Source: Campylobacterales bacterium
GTDB taxonomy: Bacteria; Campylobacterota; Campylobacteria; Campylobacterales; Sulfurimonadaceae
Length of the DNA stretch: 64,000 nucleotides
Direction of reading: 5' to 3'
NCBI GenBank assembly: GCA_016938735.1
Contig: JAFGUB010000026.1
Location: 19,591 to 83,590 of the forward strand
The notes beneath the pieces were generated by a model that was not told the origin of the DNA, did not search any database, and saw only the letters and a program-made list of their open reading frames with translations. Below are positions 1-8,730 of this stretch, in pieces. Made by a program: the position numbers and the translations under genes. Position 1 is the stretch's first letter. Every line of letters starts with the position of its first letter.

Positions 1-611
1 GGCGTAATGATACCGCCTTTACGCATCCAGATCAAATAGCCTACATAAGCGTTTTTGTGTTTGTCATCAAAGAGATAGGGGGCGCTGAATTTGAATTCGC
101 GCTCGAGCAACAGCGCGTAAAAATCGGGATGAGCCTGCAAAAAAGTTTCAAGCGCGCTGTAGGCTTCGGTGGAGATCAGTACGGTACTGATGGTGTGCTT
201 TTGCGAGGAGATGTAGCGTTCGCAGACGTTGAGGCCGTAGCCCACAAAGTTCTCGTGTTCCATGATGTCTTTGAACTTTTGCACCTCTCCGGTGTGTACC
301 GCGATGCGAATTCCCTTAAAGTAGGGATATTTTTCCGTGATCAACTCACTGAGGTGGCTAAAGGAGAGGGCAAGAATAGGTCCGAACCCCTGATAATCGG
401 GATGCAAGATACAGAAAAAACCATCTCCGGTGGGAATGATGCCGGTAAGCAGTTGCTCTAGCGATATGTCGGCATGGCGCAGCATCGCCAGCAGGATTCT
501 GCGATAGCTTTTGGAAACATAGGTGATGATCTCGTGCTGCGCACCGATATCAAGCCGGGAAAAGCCGATAATGTCCACCAGTACGATGTCGCAGAGTTGG
601 GCTTGGGACAC
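1..611 (-). CDS. Class III nucleotide cyclase-like domain protein (partial, C-terminus outside window)
   Basis: The frame is open from a GTG start to the window edge, about 203 codons. The N-terminus reads LVDIIGFSRL, which matches the first metal-binding aspartate motif of class III adenylate/guanylate cyclase domains. A GDGFF motif follows (second metal aspartate), then RIAVHTGEV and GYGLNVCER, which fit the later strands of that fold. The GTG is the only plausible start, because a stop lies in frame 39 bases upstream and no ATG intervenes. No transmembrane segment is seen in the visible part. The gene is divergent from the pilus operon. The purine-specifying residues cannot be assigned, so true cyclase activity against cAMP or cGMP is unproven; a regulatory cyclase-homology domain is the alternative. 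Confidence 0.7.
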   Translation of the reverse strand, partial: MSQAQLCDIVLVDIIGFSRLDIGAQHEIITYVSKSYRRILLAMLRHADISLEQLLTGIIPTGDGFFCILHPDYQGFGPILALSFSHLSELITEKYPYFKGIRIAVHTGEVQKFKDIMEHENFVGYGLNVCERYISSQKHTISTVLISTEAYSALETFLQAHPDFYALLLEREFKFSAPYLFDDKHKNAYVGYLIWMRKGGIIT

Positions 612-712
612 GGTTTTTATAGGGGATTCTTTCGTTTTTGACGAAGTTTAGTCACCTTTTGTTGAAGGGGTGATGAAAGCGCATCCGTTCGTGCGACACA
701 CGCAAACTGTGG

Positions 713-718
713 TATGAT
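713..718 (+). promoter_or_regulatory. Possible -10 box of the pilus operon
   Basis: TATGAT lies 38 bases upstream of the first gene of the long forward run. No good -35 box is at the right distance. The only other feature of the gap is a strong Shine-Dalgarno sequence (AAGGAGG, 744-750). Confidence 0.35.
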
Positions 719-756
719 TGATTTTGTCGATTTTTTGACATTCAAGGAGGTGTGTG

Positions 757-1086
757 ATGCACTCTGAGGAACATAAACTCTTGCGACTGTGCGGTTACGC
801 GCTCAATCCGGCTTCGATCGCGATGGAGAATCAGATTCGCAAAAACTACTCGCAGTTTGACGCCATCGTAACGGCACTTGAAGATCTTGCGCCGATTTTG
901 CAACACAGTGATTTTTACCTCTCGCTGCAAAGCAGCCGCGATCTGATCAAGATCAAAAACGACATGGTAGATCCTGAAGACTTTTTGGTACTCGATGCCG
1001 ACATCATCGTATGGGCCAATGAGCACAATATTGAGCTTGAAGAGGGGCTGGATGCTATCGCTATTTTAGGATTTAGAAAAGAGTAG
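757..1086 (+). CDS. Hypothetical protein, first gene of the pilus run
   Basis: This is a 109-residue soluble, acidic, probably helical protein; I do not recognise a family. The start is the ATG placed 6 bases after a perfect AAGGAGG Shine-Dalgarno sequence; a GTG one codon earlier is too close to it. The protein ends two bases before the start of the giant MshQ-like gene, so it is probably co-transcribed with the pilus genes. Function is unknown; position suggests a regulatory or cytoplasmic accessory role, which is inference only. Confidence 0.7.
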   Translation: MHSEEHKLLRLCGYALNPASIAMENQIRKNYSQFDAIVTALEDLAPILQHSDFYLSLQSSRDLIKIKNDMVDPEDFLVLDADIIVWANEHNIELEEGLDAIAILGFRKE

Positions 1087-1088
1087 AT

Positions 1089-4000
1089 GTGTTACATGTA
1101 AGACTCTTTATCGCGTGGTTGTTGCTTGTCATCTCCCTGGAAGCTGCAAGCTATTTGAGTATTGAAAGTCAGGCGTTCAATATCGACGGTTCCGAAAACG
1201 CGCCGACCTGCGTGGACTTTTCGCAGAGCTATGACCAGCCGCCGATTGTTTATGCGATGATGGACGACAGCGGGAACAACAACGCCGCCATTGAGATTGT
1301 AAGTGTCACTACAACCCGTTTTTGTGCCAAGGTGATGGAGAGCATCTTCGAAGACGGTCCGCACATCAATGTTCCGGCCTTCTACGTTGCTATTCCGCAA
1401 GGAACGTACCGATTGCCCGACGGTACCAAGGTTGAAGCGGGGGTAATGCAGCTTTCGGGATCGGTCAATGATGATAACGATCCCGCCAACGACACATGGC
1501 ACACCCTCAATTTTGCCCATGCCTACGCACAACCGCCCAGCGTCGTAGTGCAGCTTCAGACCAACAACAACAATCTGCCCGAAGGCCACGTCAACAGCGG
1601 CGGCCGCGGCACGACGAATGATGCGATCTCCATTCCGTGGTTTACCGCCACGGTCGATGCCATCACTGCTTCATCCGCGCGGATTGCGCTCGATAAAAGC
1701 TATATTGTCGAGGCGGGACTTTCGTTGACGCAACCCGAGATTGTCGGTTACTTCGTGATTCAGAGCAATAAAGAGATCGCCTTTGACGTCAATGATGGCG
1801 GCACCAATCCGGTGCGGATTCAGACCTTTTTGACCGGGAACGTATTTGGCGGATATGATCAGACGTGTCAGAGCATTCAGCTTAACAATACGCTTTTCCC
1901 GCAAAACGGCTATCTCTTTATTGCTTCGAAAGCAATCAATGACAGTCGCTATGGCGGATGGTTTCGCAAATGTGCGGATACCAACTGGAATATAGGACTT
2001 AACATCGACAGTAAACGAGAGCGCGGTTCTGGAGAGATCTTTGCTCAAGGAGCAAACAACCGGTGGCGTCAAGTGAATAACCCCGATTATGGTCTGCGTA
2101 CCCGCAACCATCCCCCGGCAGCCGGTTCGATCGTAGCCTTTAGCCGCGCCTTTTACTTTACGGAGTTGGTGAATGAAGCCAATTTGACGCTTGATGCTTC
2201 GGTTCACCCTTACACCGTATTCAAGGGCGGTGCTTTTGTGATCGACATGAACTTGACCAACCGCGGCCCCGACGACGCCAACAATACTGCTATCAATATC
2301 GACTTGCCCGCCGATGTACAGTTTTTGGGGATTGCTACGGGTGCGGGGGCATGGAGCTGCGCGCAAAACGGTACCGATCTGGAGTGTCACTACCTTGCCA
2401 ACGGCACGGTGTTACCCAACGGTACGAGTACGCTTCTGTCGGTCTCTCTGAGCGCGCCTGAGGTCACGGGTGTGTATACCAACTACCTCTCGGCCATCTC
2501 CGATGCGCTCGATGATGACGGTGCTCTGGGCAGCGTCAATTTCGAGGTGATCGATCTGGAGGCTTCGATTGTGGCGGATTACCGATTTGATCGTTGCGCA
2601 TACGAGGGGATCAGCGGCGAAGTACGCGATGAGCGCGGTAACCACCACGCCACCGCGCAAGGCGGCGCGGATAGCGCCGATGGAGCGATTAACCGTGCGA
2701 TTACGCTTGAGGGAGGGCGCTATGTGGAGCTTTCAAGCGGGGGGTATATCGATCTGCGTCAGCCCTACAGCATGACGGCATGGGTGAAGTTTCCGCTTGA
2801 AGGGACGGGACATGATCGATATCATGCGCTGGGTTCGTTTGAGGGCGGCGGCGATCTGCTCTATTTCGACAAGACGGCTTCATCGTTTGGCTGGGGGGTG
2901 TGGGATGGTGCGCAAAGCAACGCTCTTGCCATAGTTGAGCCCTCTGCGGGATGGCATTTTGTGGCGGTCATCAATGACGGCGCGCAAACGAAACTGCTCA
3001 TCGACGGTGCCGATCAGGGAAGTGTCAACCGCGCGGCCAACGGTGATCTGCGCTGGATCGGCACTTCGGGAGACAATGTCGGTGCGCAAACGATCGGCGC
3101 CGCCGTCGATGAGGTGAAGTTTTATGCCATCGCGCTGCCCCAGACGGTCGCCGCGTCGATTGAGGCGAATGAGCGGGCCAAAAAGAACTACGACGGTTCG
3201 GCTCGTCTGGCACTTGGATGCAGCTCACTTGCTGAGTGGCGCTTTGACGAGTGCGCATGGAGCGGTGCGGCCGGTGAGGTGATCGATAGTGCGGGGAACC
3301 GTCACGCCACCGCACAAAACGGCGTGAGTACCACGCATGAGGCGTATCGGATCAACCGCGCCGCCTATTTTGACGGGGTTAATGATACGGTGCGACAAGA
3401 TAATCTGTACGACCTTTTAAAAGCGACCGCTTCTTTGAGCTTTTGGATCAAGACGACACAAAGCGGAGGCAGCTCGCCGTGGACTTCTCCGGGCATCGTA
3501 GGTGTGGAGCAGCGCGGCGGAGTCGATGATATCTTTTGGGGCTGGATCGACACTGCGGGGTACATCGGTATTGCCGCAAAAAATCAGTACAACGCCAAAT
3601 CAGCGGCTCCGATCAACGACAACGCTTGGCACCACATTGTATTGACCCGCAACCACTCTTCCGGTGAAGTGCGTGTTTATGTCGATGGTGCGCTTAGCAG
3701 CAGCGTTGTAATGCCTTCGGGGGAGATCGGAACGAGTTTTAACCTTATCGGCGGCATCGTCAACACATACAGCACGGCCTCGTACCAAGGTTATCTCGAT
3801 GAGCTGCTGATTTATGATCGGGTGCTGAGCATGTCGGAGGTGCAGACGCTCTACGTTTATCAAAACAGCGGGAAAAATCCTGACGGTTCGCAGCGCCCTG
3901 CGGTCGATTGTACTCCGGTGCTGGGCAACTGCTGGAGTGAGGATTTCTCAAGCCCGATTACGACGGCTTATTGGCAGATCATCAAGGCTGAGAATTTCAC

Positions 4001-6425
4001 CCCGCAAATGGTAGACGGCAAGCTGATGCTCACGGACAGAAAAACCTATATCGCAACCGGGATGACCTTAAGCGGTGCGTTACCGGCTCGGGATAACTAT
4101 ATTGTCATTACGTTCGAACACAACGCTTATGGCAGTACCGGCGGAGCCGACGGCATGACGCTGGCGCTCTCAGATGCTGCCGTCGCGCCTGTGGCGGGAG
4201 CCAACGGCGGTTCTTTGGGATATGTGCAAAAGAGTGGGATTCCGGGTTTCGCCGGAGGGTGGCTTGGTTTTGGGATCGATGAGTTCGGTAATTTTTCAAA
4301 TCCCAATGAAGGACGTGTCGGCGGCCCCGGGCGCAGACAAGATTCTGTTGCCATACGCGGCTCAAGTGCGAGCAATTACGCTTACATTGCAGGCACCTCC
4401 ACCCTCTCCCCCGGTATCGATGCGGTGAGTGCACCCGGTCATTTTTATAAGCTTTCGATTGATACACGCAACGCTAAGATATGGATCAAAGTCGAACGGG
4501 ATACGGGTTTGGGTTTTGCAACCATCATCGATTGGATCGATGCGACGCAAATTGCGGCTTCGCCCGATGAGTTTCGTTTGAGTCTAACGGGTTCTACGGG
4601 CGGTTCAATCAACTATCACACGGTGGATAATTTCACCCTTGATGCGCTTTTCTGCGGCACCGTCGGGCTGCCCAATCCGGTCACCAACTATCGCTTTGAC
4701 GCATGGGATGTCGATCGCGGATTATCTGATCGCAATATCAGCACCAAAGTGGTCGCACAGCCTTTTTTGGTGACGATCGCTGCTTTAAACGAGAGTAATG
4801 ACGGCTTTTTAGAGTTTAACGGCACCGTCTGCGCTAGGGTGGTCGATGCGGCGCGAGGGGCGCGTAGCGATTGGGTGCAGTCACTTTTTGTCGAGCAAAA
4901 CAGCTCGATAGCGACTTTTAGGGTCGATCGGGCGCTTCAAGAGGCCAGAATGGATCTGAAGTGGCAGCGCAACGCGAATGTCGCGTGTAGTGCGATGGTT
5001 GAAGACAATACGACCCTCTCAAGCGACGACTTCGCGGTGCGTCCGCTGGGATTTACGCTACAGCCTACGGGGCCTTACTACGCGCTTGAGACTTTCAGCG
5101 TGACGGCGCGTGCGAATGATGCAGCGGGTCATGCGGCGAGTGATTACAACGAGTCGCAAAACGTCTCGTTTCGCCTTGATATGAACGAGACGCGCAGCGA
5201 CTGCATCGCGGCCGGTGAGAGCGGGGCCATACAAACCATACAGTTTCAAAACGGCGCTGCGGGGCCGCTTGATGCCAACTACAGCGGCCTCGCGTATGAT
5301 CTGGCGCTGCGCCTGCATGAGATCAACGGCAGCGAGTTTGCCCGCATCGACCGCGACGACACCCCCGATGCCGCGCGCCTTATCAGCGAAGATGAGGTGC
5401 GCATCAGCGTCGCGCCTTATGAGATCAACGTGACGCAGACCGATATCAACGCCTCGACGCAGAGCGATTGGCTCTATATGGCCGATCTGCACGAGATGAA
5501 CGCAACCTTACATGTAAGTGTTCAGGCCAACGACAAAGCGCATCGGGCTCTGCGCGATTTCAATGCGAGCTGCTACGCCCAAAACGTCGAGGTGGCGTTT
5601 GACGTGGATGTGCAAAACGGCGACGCCGCCCTTGAAATGAACTACGGCGCGATCGAGGGGACGCTGATGGATGCGCTCACGACGCTGGGCGATATCGACA
5701 AACGGGTGATGATTGCGGCGTCGCAGTTTTTCGACGGTAACGCTTCGGCCTCCTATGCACTCAACGTCGATCGCAACTTTTCGCTTCCGGTCCCTCCTTT
5801 TAGCGTCAGCGGTCTCGCGGCTTCGATCGTTTCGGCCAATAGCGCCAAGGTGCTCAACCACGATGCCGAAAAAGACGACGGAGTGCTCTCGTTTTACTAC
5901 GGACGGCTCAAGACGCGCGATCTTAAAGCGACGACGCAGGCCCAGCAGAGGCTGGAGATCGAAGTCTATCGGCGCGACGATCTGGGCGCGAGCGGGTGGC
6001 AGCAGAATTCGCTTGATTGGTACCGCAACGAGGCGCATACGGGCGATCTGTTTGGGCGGATTCATGCGCACAGCGTCGAGCAGACGATGCATTTTACGGG
6101 TGTCGATGATACGCAGGTGACGCTGACACTGCCGCAGGCAGACGCCGGAGTGATCGATGCGCACGTTGCAACTACCCGCACCGAACCCTTTAGCCGCGTA
6201 GTGCATCTGAGTGTCGATCCGTGGCTCTGGTATGCGCCCGAGGGCTTTGGCGGGGCGTTTGGCTACGCTGTGGGGAGCAGTTGTCTCAATCACCCCTGCT
6301 TTAACTACAGCTTCTGGCGTATCGCCGCTCCTTCGCAGATCAGCAGCGGCACTTTTAGCGGCAGCGACTTCAATACCTCGCAGCGCAAAGAGGAGCTGCG
6401 TCAGGGCGTGAAGGTGTTTCGCTAG
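1089..6425 (+). CDS. MshQ-like giant pilus-associated multi-lectin adhesin
   Basis: This is a 1778-residue exported protein with a signal peptide at residues 1-20 (hydrophobic LFIAWLLLVISL). Domains by eye: two H-type-lectin-like units (about 25-130 and 140-220, with repeated QPPIV/QPPSV strands); a DUF11-like unit (about 365-495, NLTNRGPDDANNT); two LamG/concanavalin-like repeats (about 500-700 and 715-935, both opening with a RFDxCA...G.RHATAQ-type pattern); a bacterial L-type lectin unit (about 947-1190, DGMTLALSDA and GGWLGFGIDEFGN); and a C-terminal region resembling DUF6701 of MSHA protein MshQ. The start is GTG; the palindrome TTACATGTAA is codons 2-4. Downstream come four pilin-like genes. 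Likely role: surface or pilus-tip adhesin binding glycans. The combination of several carbohydrate-binding folds is unusual. Confidence 0.75.
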   Translation: MLHVRLFIAWLLLVISLEAASYLSIESQAFNIDGSENAPTCVDFSQSYDQPPIVYAMMDDSGNNNAAIEIVSVTTTRFCAKVMESIFEDGPHINVPAFYVAIPQGTYRLPDGTKVEAGVMQLSGSVNDDNDPANDTWHTLNFAHAYAQPPSVVVQLQTNNNNLPEGHVNSGGRGTTNDAISIPWFTATVDAITASSARIALDKSYIVEAGLSLTQPEIVGYFVIQSNKEIAFDVNDGGTNPVRIQTFLTGNVFGGYDQTCQSIQLNNTLFPQNGYLFIASKAINDSRYGGWFRKCADTNWNIGLNIDSKRERGSGEIFAQGANNRWRQVNNPDYGLRTRNHPPAAGSIVAFSRAFYFTELVNEANLTLDASVHPYTVFKGGAFVIDMNLTNRGPDDANNTAINIDLPADVQFLGIATGAGAWSCAQNGTDLECHYLANGTVLPNGTSTLLSVSLSAPEVTGVYTNYLSAISDALDDDGALGSVNFEVIDLEASIVADYRFDRCAYEGISGEVRDERGNHHATAQGGADSADGAINRAITLEGGRYVELSSGGYIDLRQPYSMTAWVKFPLEGTGHDRYHALGSFEGGGDLLYFDKTASSFGWGVWDGAQSNALAIVEPSAGWHFVAVINDGAQTKLLIDGADQGSVNRAANGDLRWIGTSGDNVGAQTIGAAVDEVKFYAIALPQTVAASIEANERAKKNYDGSARLALGCSSLAEWRFDECAWSGAAGEVIDSAGNRHATAQNGVSTTHEAYRINRAAYFDGVNDTVRQDNLYDLLKATASLSFWIKTTQSGGSSPWTSPGIVGVEQRGGVDDIFWGWIDTAGYIGIAAKNQYNAKSAAPINDNAWHHIVLTRNHSSGEVRVYVDGALSSSVVMPSGEIGTSFNLIGGIVNTYSTASYQGYLDELLIYDRVLSMSEVQTLYVYQNSGKNPDGSQRPAVDCTPVLGNCWSEDFSSPITTAYWQIIKAENFTPQMVDGKLMLTDRKTYIATGMTLSGALPARDNYIVITFEHNAYGSTGGADGMTLALSDAAVAPVAGANGGSLGYVQKSGIPGFAGGWLGFGIDEFGNFSNPNEGRVGGPGRRQDSVAIRGSSASNYAYIAGTSTLSPGIDAVSAPGHFYKLSIDTRNAKIWIKVERDTGLGFATIIDWIDATQIAASPDEFRLSLTGSTGGSINYHTVDNFTLDALFCGTVGLPNPVTNYRFDAWDVDRGLSDRNISTKVVAQPFLVTIAALNESNDGFLEFNGTVCARVVDAARGARSDWVQSLFVEQNSSIATFRVDRALQEARMDLKWQRNANVACSAMVEDNTTLSSDDFAVRPLGFTLQPTGPYYALETFSVTARANDAAGHAASDYNESQNVSFRLDMNETRSDCIAAGESGAIQTIQFQNGAAGPLDANYSGLAYDLALRLHEINGSEFARIDRDDTPDAARLISEDEVRISVAPYEINVTQTDINASTQSDWLYMADLHEMNATLHVSVQANDKAHRALRDFNASCYAQNVEVAFDVDVQNGDAALEMNYGAIEGTLMDALTTLGDIDKRVMIAASQFFDGNASASYALNVDRNFSLPVPPFSVSGLAASIVSANSAKVLNHDAEKDDGVLSFYYGRLKTRDLKATTQAQQRLEIEVYRRDDLGASGWQQNSLDWYRNEAHTGDLFGRIHAHSVEQTMHFTGVDDTQVTLTLPQADAGVIDAHVATTRTEPFSRVVHLSVDPWLWYAPEGFGGAFGYAVGSSCLNHPCFNYSFWRIAAPSQISSGTFSGSDFNTSQRKEELRQGVKVFR
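1092..1101. repeat. TTACATGTAA palindrome, codons 2-4 of the mshQ-like gene
   Basis: Exact copy immediately after the GTG start; read LHV. Confidence 0.9.
5508..5517. repeat. TTACATGTAA palindrome in mshQ-like gene
   Basis: Exact copy, flanked C and G; read LHV. Confidence 0.9.
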
Positions 6426-6974
6426 ATGCGCAGCGGCGTCACCCTCATTGAGCTGATCGTGTCGATGGTGATCATCGCCGTCGTCTTTACGGTGGTGCCC
6501 AAAATCATCTTCGCCTCCAATAAATCGATGCAGCTTGGGATGAAAGAGGATGCGCTCTTTAACGCGCTGAGCCTTGTTTATGAGATCGCGGCTTTGCCCT
6601 GGGATGAAGCGACGCGCACGTCACACGGGAAAATTGTCAACGCCGGAGGGCTTACATGTAACGATCTCACGGGGTATCGCGTCGGCGGATTTGTGGGGTC
6701 GCGTCACTGTCTGGGCGGCGCACCGATCGCATCGTTTGGGATGGAAGATACGTCTTACAACGATGTGGATGATTTTGACGGTTACAGCATCAGCACCGAC
6801 GGCTCCAGGGTGCTTTATACGCTTAGTACTGAGGTGGCGGCGGCGGGGGATCTTAAAACCGTCAGCGTGCGCGTCGATACGACCGACAAGCGCACGGGCG
6901 GCAGCTTCGCGGCAAGCTTTCTCTACCCTACCGCCAATATCGGCGAGATCGACATCAAAAGGCGGTACTGGTGA
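6426..6974 (+). CDS. Type IV minor prepilin (MshD-like)
   Basis: This is a 182-residue protein with a class III prepilin leader, MRSG followed by VTLIEL and a hydrophobic helix to about residue 30. The glycine before the cut and Glu5 of the mature protein are both present. It starts directly at the stop of the MshQ-like gene and overlaps the next pilin gene by four bases, so the genes are translationally coupled. It is expected to be processed by a prepilin peptidase, which is not encoded in the window, and to join the pilus tip or priming complex. The assignment to MshD rather than MshB or MshC rests on position and size only. Confidence 0.75.
   Translation: MRSGVTLIELIVSMVIIAVVFTVVPKIIFASNKSMQLGMKEDALFNALSLVYEIAALPWDEATRTSHGKIVNAGGLTCNDLTGYRVGGFVGSRHCLGGAPIASFGMEDTSYNDVDDFDGYSISTDGSRVLYTLSTEVAAAGDLKTVSVRVDTTDKRTGGSFAASFLYPTANIGEIDIKRRYW
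6652..6661. repeat. TTACATGTAA palindrome in minor pilin gene
   Basis: Exact copy read in a different frame, giving L-T-C-N. Confidence 0.9.
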
Positions 6975-7837
6975 TGCGCGGCGCGTTTAGCCTGATCGAG
7001 ATGATCTTTACGGTGGTGGTGGCCTCCATCTTGGCGCTGGGCAGCTTCAAGGCGCTTGAGGCGCTCTACACCCGATCCGCCAAAGCCAAAGCGATCACCG
7101 AACTCTCTCTAAGATCGCAGATCGTGCTCGATCAGCTTAGCGTGCTGCTGTATAACCGTATCGCCAACAGCGTGATCGGATACAACCCCTTCAGCGGCGC
7201 TTGCGAAGCGATTGCCGACATCGATGAGACGCAGTCGCTGCAGGTTCTGGCGTGGCTTTCGCTCGATGAGGAGCAGTTGATGTTGCGGCGTTATGACGGC
7301 TTTGTCGATATGAACGAGAGTGCGCGGCCTGTATTGTCTACGCCCGCTACCGCTGCCGATTTGAACGTCACGGGGCGCAATCTTATCTTTGCGGGCGCAT
7401 TTGATAAGGGGGAATCGACGCTTGGTGCGTGCAACGGTGCGTACGGTTGGCCCCATGCCGACAGCAATTTAAGCTTTCCGATCAGTGCCGCTGCGGGATC
7501 GATCACGTTTACCGCCGAGCAGCCCGAGGCGATTTTCGAGAAGTTCTATCTTACCGACGGCGGCTACGCCGTAGCGCGGGGTGCGGATGTGCAGACGCTG
7601 TGTGCGTTGAGTCCGCACGACTACAGGGATCTCAACAACACCTTGCTGCTCTTTTACGGTTTTCGGCCCTATGAGGGCGAGCGTTTTTGCGACGGGTCGG
7701 TTGCTATTCTCGCCGAGGAGGTGATTGCCTTTCGCGCCACCTACGTTAACAACGCCATCCGTCTGGCTATCGATCTCAACCGCTCCGTACGCGGTTCAAG
7801 CGCCGTACATGTAAGCAAACAAAAGGCGGTCTTTTAA
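6971..7837 (+). CDS. Type IV minor prepilin (MshO-like)
   Basis: This is a 288-residue protein beginning MMRG then AFSLIEM, a class III prepilin cleavage site followed by a hydrophobic segment. It is long for a pilin, as MshO and PilW proteins are. The globular part carries scattered cysteines (SGACEA, LGACNG, TLCAL, RFCDG) that could form disulfides. It overlaps its neighbours by four and one bases. A frame-internal GTACATGTAA near the C-terminus encodes VHVSK. A role as a minor pilin in pilus initiation or tip display of the MshQ-like protein is inferred from family and context. Confidence 0.75.
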   Translation: MMRGAFSLIEMIFTVVVASILALGSFKALEALYTRSAKAKAITELSLRSQIVLDQLSVLLYNRIANSVIGYNPFSGACEAIADIDETQSLQVLAWLSLDEEQLMLRRYDGFVDMNESARPVLSTPATAADLNVTGRNLIFAGAFDKGESTLGACNGAYGWPHADSNLSFPISAAAGSITFTAEQPEAIFEKFYLTDGGYAVARGADVQTLCALSPHDYRDLNNTLLLFYGFRPYEGERFCDGSVAILAEEVIAFRATYVNNAIRLAIDLNRSVRGSSAVHVSKQKAVF

Positions 7838-8277
7838 TGCGTCGCGCTGTAGGGCTTTGGCAGGCGATCGGGATGATTTTACTCGTGAGCGGCATGATGA
7901 TCGTGGTGCTGCGTTACGCTTCGGTAGGGGCCAAACATACGGCGGATAGTTATGTGTGGGAGCAGGCGGAGTTGTTGGTGCAAAGCGCAGTGGAGCAGAC
8001 TTTACTCAAAATAAGCGAGCACAACCGAACGGTTGATGGATGCTTGCGCTTTCCTGATATCATCCAGCCGCCCGAAGAGCGTGGGAAAAAATATACGGTT
8101 TTCGTGGAGATAGAGCGTTATTACATGTACGGCGAAACGTGTGCTGATCCTAATCTTTACACGCCAATTCAATCCCCCGAAAGCCACGGCTACGTCCTCT
8201 TACATGTAGAGCTCAACGCCACGATAGACGGCACCCAAAAAGTGCGCATTTTACGAAAGACCTTGCAACGCGCATGA
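7837..8277 (+). CDS. MshP/PilX-like minor pilus protein
   Basis: This is a 146-residue protein with an N-terminal hydrophobic helix (IGMILLVSGMMIVVL) but without a canonical GFTLIE leader, as is usual for MshP, PilX and GspK-like components. A cysteine pair in the second half (GCLRF, GETCAD) may form a disulfide. It overlaps the following prepilin gene by four bases. Two one-mismatch copies of the TTACATGTAA word lie in the gene, read as YYMY and LLHVE. The order Q, D, O, P mirrors in reverse the D-O-P-Q end of the Vibrio msh locus. Confidence 0.6.
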   Translation: MRRAVGLWQAIGMILLVSGMMIVVLRYASVGAKHTADSYVWEQAELLVQSAVEQTLLKISEHNRTVDGCLRFPDIIQPPEERGKKYTVFVEIERYYMYGETCADPNLYTPIQSPESHGYVLLHVELNATIDGTQKVRILRKTLQRA

Positions 8278-8711
8278 GAGCCGCCTTTTCACTTTTGGAG
8301 CTGATCTTTGTGGTGGTGCTCATCGGCACGCTCACGGGTCTGGGAGTTTCGGCGCTTAGGCAGGACTACCTGCTGCACGACAGCCACTATATCGCCTCGA
8401 AGATCATGCAGGCGCAGTATGAGGCGATCGGGTATGACAGTCGCGGTTTAATCGGGCAATCTGTTGGGTGTCTAGTACTGAGCAAAGAGGGGCTAGAGGG
8501 GAATGTGAGCAAAAATGAGGAGCGATACGCTTTGCATGTAACCGATAAGGATGACAAAAAAGACTTTAACTTTGGAAGACTCTGTTTTGATCATAGAGGT
8601 GTGCCGGATTTTTCCAACATGGCACAAAACGTGCTAACACTCAAATATCAGGGAATTGAGCGAAACATCACCATCGCCCCAATGACGGGCTATGTTATAA
8701 TCAATCCTTAA
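8274..8711 (+). CDS. GspH/MshC-like type IV minor prepilin
   Basis: This is a 145-residue prepilin with leader MRAA then FSLLELIF and a hydrophobic helix; the residue before the predicted cut is alanine rather than glycine, which is tolerated less well by prepilin peptidases. The middle holds QYEAIGYDSRG and the C-terminal half GRLCFDHRGVPDF, the latter typical of GspH-type pseudopilins and also seen in the prepilin at 63 kb. It overlaps the MshP-like gene by four bases. Predicted to be a minor pilin of the MSHA-type machine. Confidence 0.7.
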   Translation: MRAAFSLLELIFVVVLIGTLTGLGVSALRQDYLLHDSHYIASKIMQAQYEAIGYDSRGLIGQSVGCLVLSKEGLEGNVSKNEERYALHVTDKDDKKDFNFGRLCFDHRGVPDFSNMAQNVLTLKYQGIERNITIAPMTGYVIINP

Positions 8712-8730
8712 AACGGTCATCAGGCAGGGC

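Noticed and set aside
57..461. Forward frame of 134 codons at the left edge
   Set aside because: The reverse strand encodes a cyclase-like domain with conserved motifs over the same bases; the forward product has no features.
1087..1101. Micro-frame ATG TGT TAC ATG TAA before the mshQ-like gene
   Set aside because: Four codons ended by the palindrome's own TAA; no evidence beyond the letters, though it could act as a tiny upstream frame.
5508..6293. Long open frame of 261 codons antisense to the mshQ-like gene
   Set aside because: It has no ribosome site, no domain pattern and lies wholly inside a gene with signal peptide and recognisable domains. Similar antisense frames at 1092-1589, 1671-2390 and 8701-9315 are also shadows of GC-rich third codon positions.
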